NCBI RefSeq assembly: GCF_000428725.1 | Contig: NZ_AUAM01000014.1 | Coordinates: 62,001-126,000, forward strand | Direction of reading: 5' to 3' | Origin: Psychromonas aquimarina ATCC BAA-1526 | Lineage (GTDB): Bacteria > Pseudomonadota > Gammaproteobacteria > Enterobacterales > Psychromonadaceae | DNA: 64,000 bases | Shown here: piece by piece, positions 25,741 to 34,755 of the stretch | Numbering within the stretch: position 1 is the first letter of the stretch | Layout: each line of letters begins with the position of its first letter | Position numbers and translations under genes: made by a program | Notes under the pieces: model-generated | Databases searched by the model: none | Told to the model about the DNA's origin: nothing | Seen by the model: only the letters and a program-made list of their open reading frames with translations

Positions 25741-27293
25741 AATGACGATTCTTTTTTACTCTTTTTACATGCATACATTTTTTGATCTGCTTCTTTGATC
25801 AGCTCATCAATAGATAAATTGTTGGCAGTGGAAATTTCAGCTAAGCCGTAACTAAATTCAATATTTCTTTCACTGATAAGGTGGGGGGTTATTCTCTTCT
25901 CTATTATTTCCCGAGCTTGTTTTTCATTACTGGGATTAAATATTATCAGAAATTCATCTCCACCTATTCTACAAAAATAATCTTCTTTCCTTAAATGACA
26001 CCTAGTCAATGAGACAAAATCTGCCAGATATTTATCACCAATATGGTGGCCAAGGCGGTCATTTATCATCTTCAAATTATCTAAATCAATAAATGCTATG
26101 GTCATTTTATTCGCGGACCGTTTTATCTTGCACAGCTCTACCTCTAAAAACATATAAGCGCCGCGGCGATTAAAACATCCCGTCAGTTCATCGGTAATAA
26201 TCTGCCTTTCGAGTTTATCTTCCAGCTTTTTTCTTTCGGATATTTCTGCATGTAAATTTAAATTAATCGCTTTTAAGTCTTTGGTTTTTTCATCCACTTT
26301 TTCTTCTAAGCTGTGATATAAACCGCTAAGCTGCTCTATCATTAAATTGAAATATCTGCCCAGCTCTCCAATTTCATCTTTTGAATCAAAGCCTTTAATT
26401 TCGCTTAACTCTTTACTTTCATATATCTCTTTAGTTTTATTACGCAGATTTTCAATTGGATTTATTATCTGCTTTCTTACAAAGAGCACCAGCGAATAGA
26501 GTACCAGTACAAAGATCCCTAATATTATTTTTACTTCCAAGTTAATGCTAGCGATTGTCTGTTCAATAAATTTTTCCTGCTCAAATTGAAATGCATTTAT
26601 TTCTTTATCTGTGATCTGCAGATAAGTGTTATATTCCAGCATTTTTTGATTCAGAGTTTTATCGAAGAGATTAATTTCTAAAAGTAGAAATTTAATTCTT
26701 TCACTTGTCACTCGGTATCTATCAATTTTCTTAATTAATTCTTTATCTGTAACAGCGGCTTTCAAGTTGGTGATTATTTCAATCCAGTAATTAAAATGTT
26801 CTAAATCTTGGTACTGAAATATTGCCTCTTTACTTTTATAGCTCAGTTCTCCAAACAGTTTTATCTGATGAAGATTTTGCTCTTTATATATTTCATCTCT
26901 AATAAGATGTCTGCTGTTTTTTTCATTTTTATAAATAGCGTTAAATTCATTCAATGTTTCTAACTTCAGATAATGTGCCTTTAATATCTGCTGCTCTAAA
27001 TCCAACATATCAAAAGAGGAATATCGCGGCTCAAACTTTGAGTTTTTTGCAGTGAGCCTATTTTTTTCAAGTCGGTTTTCAGGTTTTTCTAACTCTGAAA
27101 ATGACTCAATCATTAGAATTCTTCTGATTTGATCTCTGCGTTTGTAAATATTGTCGATCACTTTTTCATTCTCAGAAACTTCTGAATAAGCACTTTTCAG
27201 TTTACTCATGCTGAAAGTTAAGCTTATTAAAATTCCTGATATAGATATTAAAAAGAAGGCAGCGGACACACTAAACTTATACTTTATCTTCAT
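25725..27293 (-). CDS. Membrane-bound diguanylate cyclase (HAMP–GGDEF)
   Basis: 522 residues. An N-terminal membrane helix, a long helical periplasmic sensor region (~35–250), a second helix (IILGIFVLVLYSLVLF), a HAMP linker with a coiled coil (DEIGELGRYFNLMIEQLSGL) and a C-terminal GGDEF domain. The domain has TDELTGCFNRRG at its start and an intact GGDEF. RKED lies five residues before GGDEF, forming the RxxD inhibitory site, so an active, product-inhibited c-di-GMP synthase is expected. The ribosome binding site is poor. Tandem 8-bp repeats lie ~135 bases upstream. No EAL domain. Confidence 0.9.
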   Translation of the reverse strand: MKIKYKFSVSAAFFLISISGILISLTFSMSKLKSAYSEVSENEKVIDNIYKRRDQIRRILMIESFSELEKPENRLEKNRLTAKNSKFEPRYSSFDMLDLEQQILKAHYLKLETLNEFNAIYKNEKNSRHLIRDEIYKEQNLHQIKLFGELSYKSKEAIFQYQDLEHFNYWIEIITNLKAAVTDKELIKKIDRYRVTSERIKFLLLEINLFDKTLNQKMLEYNTYLQITDKEINAFQFEQEKFIEQTIASINLEVKIILGIFVLVLYSLVLFVRKQIINPIENLRNKTKEIYESKELSEIKGFDSKDEIGELGRYFNLMIEQLSGLYHSLEEKVDEKTKDLKAINLNLHAEISERKKLEDKLERQIITDELTGCFNRRGAYMFLEVELCKIKRSANKMTIAFIDLDNLKMINDRLGHHIGDKYLADFVSLTRCHLRKEDYFCRIGGDEFLIIFNPSNEKQAREIIEKRITPHLISERNIEFSYGLAEISTANNLSIDELIKEADQKMYACKKSKKESSFCSDY

Positions 27294-27426
27294 CTCTTTT
27301 ATCTTCTGTTTTTATTAAATTAAAATTGTTTAGTGTATTAGACTTTCTAATTCTCTTATTTTGATAGATTTTATTCGCTGATTATTATCCCGAATAATAT
27401 TCGCTAAATGTATCGGCTGCAGAGCC

Positions 27427-27463
27427 TAAAAGCTTAAAAGCTTAAAAGCTTAAAAGCTTAAAA
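27427..27463. repeat. Four tandem copies of an 8-bp unit
   Basis: TAAAAGCT occurs four times head-to-tail (27427–27458), followed by TAAAA. Each junction makes AAGCTT. It lies in the 561-base gap between the cyclase and the riboswitch. It could be a simple slippage tract or a cluster of binding sites; the copy number is likely variable. The remainder of 27294–27655 is AT-rich with no gene seen. Confidence 0.6.
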
Positions 27464-27655
27464 AAAACATGATAATACTGAAAAAGACTTAATTTAACAA
27501 TTAGTTGTCACAAAACCACCCCAAAAACATAAATTACAATTAATTTTAAAAATTGAATATTATTTGCTGACAAGCACCTGAGTCACTCATTTATCAATTA
27601 CAATTTAACAGTAAAAAACAGCGCTAGATTATTAATATTAATAGGAATAACATTC

Positions 27656-27769
27656 GCGTGTTTGGGGAGTAGTCACCAATTTGTCTGTCGTCATCACGAA
27701 GCCCCATGCTTCCGGCAGCCGAGAGCCGCGTTATTAATATGATAAACGCACTCTGACGAGACCAACGCC
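27656..27769 (+). ncRNA. yybP-ykoY manganese riboswitch aptamer
   Basis: The leader of the TerC/Alx gene contains the family-defining elements: GGGGAGTAG on the 5' side, TCATCACGAAGCCCC in the middle, and GACCAACGC closing the 3' side, which pairs with GCGTGTTTGG at the start. The same aptamer class controls alx and mntP in E. coli and senses Mn2+. It is followed by a terminator-like hairpin just before the start codon, so manganese probably favours read-through or translation of the exporter. Confidence 0.88.
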
Positions 27770-27800
27770 ATTACTGCATCTTAGGGTGTGTTATTGTAAT

Positions 27801-27840
27801 GCGCGGATGGTCACGATTAATCCCCCCTTCCGCGCTTTTT
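27801..27840 (+). terminator. Riboswitch expression-platform terminator
   Basis: GCGCGGA (27801–27807) and TCCGCGC (27829–27835) form a 7-bp GC stem followed by TTTTT, directly before AGGAGG and the ATG at 27855. Its place between aptamer and ribosome binding site makes it the likely switch element. Confidence 0.7.
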
Positions 27841-27854
27841 AGGAGGGAAAAGAA

Positions 27855-28820
27855 ATGAGCCTGTTTAGCTATGAAGGTTTTGCCGTTTTAACCGTATTAA
27901 TGCTGGCTGTGGATTTATACCAGACCCGCGGCGGCACAGTCACCATCAAAAAAGCCGCACTATTGAGCCTGTTCTGGGTGTCACTCGCCTTAATCTTCAA
28001 TGTTATTATCTACCTGTACTGGCCTTTAATGGCACCGCAAAGCAGCTATTCCAGCAGCCAGGCTGCAGTGGCCTTTTTAACCGGCTACCTGCTGGAAAAA
28101 TCACTTAGCGTAGATAATTTATTTGTCTTTGCACTGATTTTCAGTCAGTTTGCTGTGCCTGAACATTTACGCCCGCGAGTACTGATGCTCGGTGTTGTTG
28201 GAGCGCTGATTCTGCGCGCTGTGATGATTGCAGTCGGCGCGCAGCTGCTGGCTGAATTCCATTGGGTTCTGTACATTTTTGCCGCCTTTTTACTTTATAC
28301 CGGCTTTAAATTATGGAAAGAAGATGAGCACAAGAGTGAAGATTTTTCGGAATCTCTGCCGGTACGTTTAGTTCGAAAATGTTTTCGCGTAAGTGACCAC
28401 TACCAGGGTTCCAGTATATTGATTAAAGACAATAAGGGCTGGCTGGCAACACCGCTGATGATTGTCGTGACTGTGATTGCCCTGACAGATGTTATGTTTG
28501 CGCTAGATTCTATTCCAGCCATTTTCGCGGTCACTAAAGAGCCGTTTATCGTACTTAGCGCAAACGTCTTTGCGCTGCTTGGTTTACGCTCTTTATATTT
28601 CGTACTGCAGGGGTTATTAACACGTTTCTGCTACCTGCGGGCGGCTCTGGCATTTATTCTCAGTTTTATCGGCATTAAAATGCTCCTGATTGAAACACCA
28701 TGGGCAATTCCGACATTAATCTCTCTGCTGGTTATTGCAGTATCACTCACCACCGCTGTTACAGCATCGCTATGGAAAACTAGAGATAAAACAACAGATT
28801 TATCGACATTAACAAAATAA
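27855..28820 (+). CDS. alx: TerC/Alx-family membrane protein, probable Mn2+ exporter
   Basis: 321 residues with about nine membrane helices. TerC core motifs: the acidic LEKSLSVDNLFVFALIF and the matching second repeat TVIALTDVMFALDSIPAIFA, with Asp residues inside helices that fit metal transport. AGGAGG precedes the ATG. A yybP-ykoY riboswitch in the leader argues for a role in manganese export, as for Alx and MntP. A TerC role in tellurite tolerance is less likely in the absence of ter genes. Confidence 0.9.
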   Translation: MSLFSYEGFAVLTVLMLAVDLYQTRGGTVTIKKAALLSLFWVSLALIFNVIIYLYWPLMAPQSSYSSSQAAVAFLTGYLLEKSLSVDNLFVFALIFSQFAVPEHLRPRVLMLGVVGALILRAVMIAVGAQLLAEFHWVLYIFAAFLLYTGFKLWKEDEHKSEDFSESLPVRLVRKCFRVSDHYQGSSILIKDNKGWLATPLMIVVTVIALTDVMFALDSIPAIFAVTKEPFIVLSANVFALLGLRSLYFVLQGLLTRFCYLRAALAFILSFIGIKMLLIETPWAIPTLISLLVIAVSLTTAVTASLWKTRDKTTDLSTLTK

Positions 28821-28848
28821 AACAGTTTTTATAAATCAGAACTGATAT

Positions 28849-28876
28849 TACAAGGGCAGCCCGGGCTGCCCTTGTA
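28849..28876. terminator. 28-bp perfect palindrome between convergent genes
   Basis: TACAAGGGCAGCCC is followed directly by its exact complement. As RNA it folds into a ~12-bp GC-rich stem on either strand. It is 28 bases after alx and 30 bases beyond the end of the leftward DUF952–cupin gene, the place of a two-way terminator. There is no long T run. Confidence 0.6.
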
Positions 28877-28906
28877 ATTCCTTAACTGAAAAACTGCGAA
28901 GTTATC

Positions 28907-29785
28907 TTAATCAGCAAACCCTTCCGGCATATTTTTATGCTCTCCGTTAACTGACATCTTATTAATAATTTCAGCTCTGTCGGGATACAGTTCCAGCAGT
29001 TCAGAAGCCAGCCCCGCTTCAAAGCAGGTTCCGGTAAACCCGGGAGCCATGGTACAGCCGAACAGTGCATAACGGCCGCCTTCATTAAGGCAGCCGGCCT
29101 GCCAGACACCTGCCGGAATAACATATTGAACATGCTGCCCCTGTAGAATATCCAGCCCCATAATTATCTCTTCAGTCCGCCCGTCTGCATAAAACAGATA
29201 AAGTGTAAAAGGGTCGCCGCCGTATACATGCCAGATCTCGTCATAATCCAGCTTATGGAAACACGACAGACTTTCCGGCTCATTAGCATAAAGCCCGATC
29301 ATCGCAGTTCCAGAAGGTCCCTGCTCAGCAGCTGCGGCTTCTCCTCTCCAGGTGCTTTTGAACAGCGTTCCTTCAACGGGCAGTCTGGCAAAACGATAAT
29401 GACGCAGCACAGCGGCAGTATCAGGATGTACTGGTTTGTGGTTAAAACGATTTAAGTCAATAACATCAATAACCGCATCTCTGTTTAAAGGACCGTATAA
29501 ATGCGGAAACAGCTGCTGTTTAGGAAAATCATCGGGTAAGCTGCCGCTGGGGGCTTCAAAACGAAGTTCAGAATGCAGCAGACTGACATCAACAACCAAC
29601 AGTTTAAGATCCGTTTGATTCGGATAAAAAGCTTCCACTACCGCATCAACCTGACTGCAGCTGCAGAAATGAATAAATCCCTCGGTGTTTAAGCTCGGAT
29701 CACTATACAGCGTTTCCTGAAGAATGCCGGCAAGCTGATTTTCTGAAGCGATATAAAAAATACAAGTTTCTACTGACTGGTGCAT
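28907..29785 (-). CDS. DUF952–cupin_5 (DUF985) fusion protein
   Basis: 292 residues with two domains. Residues ~6–112 are DUF952-like (SDPSLNTEGFIHFCSCSQVDAV; FPHLYGPLNRDAVIDVIDL). Residues ~120–285 are a cupin_5/DUF985 domain (LRHYRFARLPVEGTLFKSTW; LDYDEIWHVYGGDPFTLYLF; VIPAGVWQAGC; GCTMAPGF). Each family normally occurs as a separate short protein. The cupin half is related to predicted sugar or nucleotide-sugar epimerase-like cupins, but no substrate is known. AGGA precedes the ATG; the dsrE-like gene lies 33 bases upstream, so both may be one transcript. Confidence 0.85.
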   Translation of the reverse strand: MHQSVETCIFYIASENQLAGILQETLYSDPSLNTEGFIHFCSCSQVDAVVEAFYPNQTDLKLLVVDVSLLHSELRFEAPSGSLPDDFPKQQLFPHLYGPLNRDAVIDVIDLNRFNHKPVHPDTAAVLRHYRFARLPVEGTLFKSTWRGEAAAAEQGPSGTAMIGLYANEPESLSCFHKLDYDEIWHVYGGDPFTLYLFYADGRTEEIIMGLDILQGQHVQYVIPAGVWQAGCLNEGGRYALFGCTMAPGFTGTCFEAGLASELLELYPDRAEIINKMSVNGEHKNMPEGFAD

Positions 29786-29818
29786 ATTATTTCCTAAGTG
29801 TTTTTTACCTAAAGCGCT

Positions 29819-30175
29819 TTAAAATGTCAGCACTTTCTGTGCATCTAATGTCCACTGTGATAAATCAATTAAAGTACCGATCCGGATACCTTCAATCAGG
29901 CTCTGCTCTGTTACCCCGCGATCTTGGCAGCAGGTTCTGCACAGCTTAATATCGACTCCCTGTGCCAGCAGTATCTCCAGCATCTGCTCAATATTATAGC
30001 CCTCCGAAGGACGCTGATTATGCAGCGCGGCAGTCACCGCATCGGACATTAAAAAGAGCTTAAGTCTCACATTTTCTTCATGCTGTTCTTTGATATTTAA
30101 TGCCAGACGCAGCGCATTGAATGTTTTCTCTGAACCATAGGGTCCATTATTTAAGATAAAAAGTAAGGTCTGCAT
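29819..30175 (-). CDS. DsrE/YchN-like protein
   Basis: 118 residues, a DsrE/DsrF-like fold: QTLLFILNNGPYGSEKTFNALRLAL at the start and VRLKLFLMSDAVTAAL. It has cysteines in VDIKLCRTCCQDRGV near the position used for persulfide chemistry in DsrE-type proteins. Probably a soluble oligomer that handles sulfur or is a distant relative. No clear ribosome binding site. No dsrFH partners are next to it. Confidence 0.8.
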   Translation of the reverse strand: MQTLLFILNNGPYGSEKTFNALRLALNIKEQHEENVRLKLFLMSDAVTAALHNQRPSEGYNIEQMLEILLAQGVDIKLCRTCCQDRGVTEQSLIEGIRIGTLIDLSQWTLDAQKVLTF

Positions 30176-30408
30176 AAATTATTACGCTCACTATTAATAG
30201 AATAATCAAGGATATACCCGTCATATTAACTCAAAATAAAAACTGTTCGTCTTGTCTTATCTCAAAAAAATAAAATAGACTTTAATAAAAAGAAATTATG
30301 CAGTGCCTTAAAAGAATAACAGAAGGCAGTAAATCTCCCCACACAGCTCTCGTACTCCAAACAACCATAAACAGCTCGATAAACAAGCAAACGAAAGCGC
30401 GAACGAGC

Positions 30409-30430
30409 ATTTGCGATATAGATCACTTAA
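30409..30430 (+). promoter_or_regulatory. CRP-like site upstream of glpA
   Basis: TGCGA-TATAGA-TCACT matches the CRP core TGTGA-N6-TCACA at eight of ten positions and the centre TATAGATCAC is near-consensus. It lies 60–80 bases before the glpA start, where class I/II activation is usual. It fits catabolite control of glycerol-3-phosphate use. The rest of the 316-base gap (30176–30491) is AT-rich with no gene. Confidence 0.55.
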
Positions 30431-30491
30431 TAAATTATTTTTGTTAGCCATAATCATAACCAGTTAATTGGGCTGACTAATTGGATGAATT

Positions 30492-32144
30492 ATGGGACAT
30501 ATAAGCCGTTATGAAACAGAAGTTTTAATTATCGGTGGCGGTGCTACTGGTACAAGTATCATGCGCGATTGCGCATTACGCGGCATTAAATGTATGCTGC
30601 TTGATAAAAATGATATTGCATCGGGGACAACAGGGCGAAATCACGGCCTGCTGCATTCTGGTGCACGTTATGCAGTCACTGATTCTGAGTCAGCCCATGA
30701 ATGTATTCAAGAAAATAAAATTCTCAAAAAAATAGCCAGTCATTGTGTGGATAAGACCGATGGACTGTTTATCACCCTGCCTGAAGATGACCTTAGCTTT
30801 CAAAGTACCTTTATTCATGCATGCAGCAGTGTGGGTATCGACACACAAAAGCTCACACCAGAGGAAGCACTCAAGTTAGAGCCTAATGTAAATCCCAGTT
30901 TATTAGGCGCAGTCAAAGTCCCCGACGGAACATTAGATCCTTTTCGTTTATGCGCATCAAATGTATTAGATGCTAAAAAATACGGCGCGCAGATTTTTAC
31001 CTACTCAGTTGTGCAGTCATTTATCCGGGCCGGTGAACGTATTATCGGCGCATCCTGCTTAAATGTTCGAACTAATGAAAAATTTGAAATATTTGCACAT
31101 GAAGTCATTAATGCCGCCGGTATCTGGGGAAAAAATATCTGTCAGTATGCAGATCTGGATGTACAGATGTTCCCTGCCAAAGGCTCGCTGCTGGTGCTGG
31201 AGCACCGCATTAATGAACTTGTCATTAACCGCTGCCGCAAACCTGCTGATGCCGACATTTTAGTGCCCGGAGATTCGATTTCATTAATTGGAACAACCTC
31301 GGAAGAGATCGACTACAGCGAAATAGACTCGCTGCGGGTCACAGATCAAGAGGTCAATATATTAATCGCAGAAGGTGCAAAATTAGCACCGATCTTAGAA
31401 AAAACCCGAATTTTACGTGCTTATGCCGGTGTCCGTCCTTTAGTTGATGTCAGCGGCGGCAACGGCCGTAATATCAGCCGCGGCATTGTTTTACTGGATC
31501 ATGCACAACGTGACGGGTTAACCGGGCTGACCAGTATTCTCGGCGGAAAACTGATGACCTGCCGCTTGATGGCGGAAATGACCACAGATGTGGTGGCAAA
31601 AAAACTAGGTAACAACTCCCCCTGTACCACTCACCTGCAGCCGCTGCCGGGTTCCGTTGAAACAGCAGATAAACAGCCTCAGAAAAAAACCGCGTTAACC
31701 TCTAAAGCAGCCGCCTATCGTCACGGCGAAAAGGCGGTGCAGTTATTCGATCAAAGTGCCAAGGGAAAATCCATTGTCTGTGAATGTGAAATGGTTTCCG
31801 TAGGCGAAATTGAATATGCCATCAAAAAGCTGGATGTGACTAATCTGGTAGATCTAAGAAGACGCACACGACTAGGTATGGGCTCATGTCAGGGTGAGCT
31901 GTGCACCTACCGCGCTTCCGGACTGTTTTGTGAATATGGTCAATGCAGCGGCCATGATTCGAGCAAACTGCTGATCCATTTTTTAGAGGAAAGATGGAAA
32001 GGCATCAAACCAGTTTTATTTGATGACGCACTTAGAGAAGCCGAGTTCACTTACTGGATATATGAAGGACTGTTCGGCGCGGCCGATGTCACTCTTCTCG
32101 GTACAGCACAAAACGATGAAAAAAAGGAATATTATGAAATTTGA
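30492..32144 (+). CDS. glpA: Anaerobic glycerol-3-phosphate dehydrogenase subunit A
   Basis: 550 residues. An FAD-binding Rossmann motif (VLIIGGGATGTSIMRDCA), a DAO-type catalytic domain, and a C-terminal BFD-like [2Fe-2S] domain with CECEMVSVGEIEYAI and GSCQGELC. With GlpB and GlpC it oxidises sn-glycerol-3-phosphate to dihydroxyacetone phosphate and feeds electrons to quinones for fumarate or nitrate respiration. Length fits the family. It overlaps glpB by 11 bases; a CRP-like site lies upstream. Confidence 0.95.
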   Translation: MGHISRYETEVLIIGGGATGTSIMRDCALRGIKCMLLDKNDIASGTTGRNHGLLHSGARYAVTDSESAHECIQENKILKKIASHCVDKTDGLFITLPEDDLSFQSTFIHACSSVGIDTQKLTPEEALKLEPNVNPSLLGAVKVPDGTLDPFRLCASNVLDAKKYGAQIFTYSVVQSFIRAGERIIGASCLNVRTNEKFEIFAHEVINAAGIWGKNICQYADLDVQMFPAKGSLLVLEHRINELVINRCRKPADADILVPGDSISLIGTTSEEIDYSEIDSLRVTDQEVNILIAEGAKLAPILEKTRILRAYAGVRPLVDVSGGNGRNISRGIVLLDHAQRDGLTGLTSILGGKLMTCRLMAEMTTDVVAKKLGNNSPCTTHLQPLPGSVETADKQPQKKTALTSKAAAYRHGEKAVQLFDQSAKGKSIVCECEMVSVGEIEYAIKKLDVTNLVDLRRRTRLGMGSCQGELCTYRASGLFCEYGQCSGHDSSKLLIHFLEERWKGIKPVLFDDALREAEFTYWIYEGLFGAADVTLLGTAQNDEKKEYYEI

Positions 32145-33444
32145 CAGCATAATTATCGGCGGCGGTATTGCAGGATACACAGCCGGCCTGCGCTGCCTTG
32201 AAGCGGGATTAAAAACAGCAATTATCTCTAACGGCCAAAGTGCCCTGCATTTTTCATCGGGATCCATTGACCTGCTTTCACATACCCCTACGGGAAAAAT
32301 TATCCGTAATCCTGAAGCTGTCTTTGAAAAATTTGCCCGGGAATTTCCGGAGCACCCCTACAGTAAAGTCGGCAAAGAAATAGTTTTTGAGTCACTTGAC
32401 TGGTATAAAAAAATATTAGCTTCAGCCGGTATTCCTTTAACACACCAGGAAAATGGTGATAATCATTTCCGTATTACGCCGCTGGGCACATTAAAATCCA
32501 CCTGGATGTCACAGCCTTATATTTATCAGCTGCCGGTTAGGCTTGAAGAGCATCAAGTACAGCGCATTATTGTTGTGCAGATTGATAATTTTAGAGACTT
32601 TAACTCAAAAATGGTGAGCGATAATTTAAGTCAGATCCCTGAGTTTAAAGATATTAAAATAAAAAATGTGTCTGTTTCAATTGACGGGTTTTCCGGATTA
32701 AAAAGAAACCCATGTGAATTACGTTCAATTGATATTGCCCGTATTTTAAGTGATGACCATGAAATCAGCTTATTCGCCGAAAAATTAAAAAAAATCGCAT
32801 CTCCTGATGATATCCTGATTTTACCCGCGATTACCGGCAATGGTGACGGACTGGCAGTACTCAATAAACTGCATCAATTAACCGGCTTAACCATTCACGA
32901 AGTGCCGACTATGCCCCCCTCTTTACTGGGCATCCGCCTTGAAGAAGCGATGAGTAGACTGTTTATCAATAACGGCGGCGCGCTGTTAAAAGGTGATCAG
33001 GTTACTAAAGGAGACATGGCTGAAGACGGTGACACACTGCGCCTTAAAAGTATCTACACACGTAACTTTAAAGAGATGCCGTTAACCGCGGCTAACTTCA
33101 TTCTAGCCTCCGGCAGTTTTTTCAGTAAAGGTTTTAAAGCCCATTACAACCAGATTAAAGAGCCCGTTTTTGATTTAGATTTAAATACGATCGAAGAGAG
33201 AAAATCATGGCACCAGGAGCAGTTTTTTTCGCAAAAATCTCATCCGTTTTTATCCATAGGCATTAAAACCAATACGGCATTCAATCCGATGCACAAAGGG
33301 GTTGTGGTTAATAACCTGTTCTGCACGGGTTCAAGTCTCGCAGGATATGATCCGATAGCCCAGGGGTGCGGCAGCGGTGTTGCCATCAGCACAGGTTATT
33401 ACTCGGTAAACCAGATGCTTAATAACAGCGGAGTAAACAGATGA
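32134..33444 (+). CDS. glpB: Anaerobic glycerol-3-phosphate dehydrogenase subunit B
   Basis: 436 residues. It starts MKFDSIIIGGGIAGYTAGL, an FAD/NAD-binding motif, and ends with a GCGSGVAISTGYY segment. AAGGA lies before the ATG at 32134 inside the end of glpA. GlpB is the middle subunit connecting GlpA and GlpC. It overlaps glpC by 4 bases (ATGA), so translation is coupled. Confidence 0.94.
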   Translation: MKFDSIIIGGGIAGYTAGLRCLEAGLKTAIISNGQSALHFSSGSIDLLSHTPTGKIIRNPEAVFEKFAREFPEHPYSKVGKEIVFESLDWYKKILASAGIPLTHQENGDNHFRITPLGTLKSTWMSQPYIYQLPVRLEEHQVQRIIVVQIDNFRDFNSKMVSDNLSQIPEFKDIKIKNVSVSIDGFSGLKRNPCELRSIDIARILSDDHEISLFAEKLKKIASPDDILILPAITGNGDGLAVLNKLHQLTGLTIHEVPTMPPSLLGIRLEEAMSRLFINNGGALLKGDQVTKGDMAEDGDTLRLKSIYTRNFKEMPLTAANFILASGSFFSKGFKAHYNQIKEPVFDLDLNTIEERKSWHQEQFFSQKSHPFLSIGIKTNTAFNPMHKGVVVNNLFCTGSSLAGYDPIAQGCGSGVAISTGYYSVNQMLNNSGVNR

Positions 33445-34649
33445 ATATCGCGCAAAACAGTTTTGAAAAATGCATAAAATGTACTATTTGTACCGTGTAC
33501 TGCCCCGTTGCTAAAGCCAACCCGCATTATCCCGGCCCCAAAGAGTGCGGCCCTGACGGCGCACGTCTGCGCATAAAAAGTCTGGATTATTACGATCAGG
33601 CATTAAAACTGTGTACCAACTGCAAACGCTGTGAAACCGCCTGCCCGTCGAATGTTAATGTCGGCGATATTATCGCCGTTGCCAGAGGCAAGTTTGAAAA
33701 GAAAGTTATTAACCCTAAGCTGATGAGAGATTTCATTTTAAGCCGGACGGATCTGTTCGGCACACTGTCAACGCCCTTTGCACCTGTTGTTAATAAAATT
33801 ACCGACTCACAAATCATTAAAACAGTAATGCATAAAACCATAGGTATTGATAAACATAAAGCGCTGCCGAAATATTCACAGGGTACTTTTAGAAACTGGT
33901 TTAAAAAGAATGCCCCGGACCAGGAGCAATACCCGCGTCAAATCAGTTATTTCCACGGCTGTTATGTTAATTATAATGACCCGGATCTGGGTAAAGATCT
34001 GCTCAAAGTATTAAATGCAATGAACATCGGACTTAAATTATTAAACAAAGAAAAATGCTGCGGGGTGCCGTTAATTGCTAATGGATTTCACGATAAAGCA
34101 CGTAAAAATGCGCACTTTAATGTAAAAAATATGACCGAAGCAGTCGAAAAGTTTAATACTCCTATTTTATCGACCTCTTCTACCTGTTCATTTACCTTAA
34201 AACAGGAATACCCGCATGTGCTGGATGTGGATAACAGTCAAGTCGTGGATAAAATTGAATATATCACCTCATTTTTACTACGTGAGTTTATGAACGGCAA
34301 TGCACCGAAACTCAAAGAGATAAATAAAACCATTGTTTACCATACCCCCTGCCATCTAGAGCGAAGCGGTCTGGCAATTTTTACCATTGAACTGCTGCGG
34401 GCAGTTCCCGGTTTAAAAGTCATTGTTCTGGACAGCGAATGCTGCGGCCTGGCCGGCACCTATGGTTTTAAAAAAGAAAACTATGATGTGTCCATGAAGA
34501 TCGGTAAACACCTTTTTGAAACAATCAAAAACTCAGATGCCGATTATGCAATTACCGACTGCGAAACATGTAAGTGGCAGATAGAGGAAAACACTAACTT
34601 AAAAACAATTCACCCGATTAACTTAATCGCACAGGGATTAACTGCTTAA
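33441..34649 (+). CDS. glpC: Anaerobic glycerol-3-phosphate dehydrogenase subunit C
   Basis: 402 residues. Two N-terminal ferredoxin-type clusters (CIKCTICTVYCPVAK and CTNCKRCETACPSNVN) and two CCG domains (EKCCGVPLIANG; SECCGLAGTYGFKK). It anchors GlpAB to the membrane and passes electrons to quinone. Length is typical. It is the last gene of the operon. Confidence 0.94.
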   Translation: MNIAQNSFEKCIKCTICTVYCPVAKANPHYPGPKECGPDGARLRIKSLDYYDQALKLCTNCKRCETACPSNVNVGDIIAVARGKFEKKVINPKLMRDFILSRTDLFGTLSTPFAPVVNKITDSQIIKTVMHKTIGIDKHKALPKYSQGTFRNWFKKNAPDQEQYPRQISYFHGCYVNYNDPDLGKDLLKVLNAMNIGLKLLNKEKCCGVPLIANGFHDKARKNAHFNVKNMTEAVEKFNTPILSTSSTCSFTLKQEYPHVLDVDNSQVVDKIEYITSFLLREFMNGNAPKLKEINKTIVYHTPCHLERSGLAIFTIELLRAVPGLKVIVLDSECCGLAGTYGFKKENYDVSMKIGKHLFETIKNSDADYAITDCETCKWQIEENTNLKTIHPINLIAQGLTA

Positions 34650-34755
34650 GAAAACACTTTTAAAAAACGCGGCGGATCCCATTTGTGGTACCTGTCGGAA
34701 AATAATCCGCAAAATGCTTTAATCTTATAAATACCATTCAGTTTGGAGTTTTTAT

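Noticed and set aside
30369-30405. GlpR-like operator upstream of glpA (CTCGATAAAC / AACGAA halves)
   Set aside because: Only loose similarity to the GlpR consensus and poor symmetry; not enough to call.
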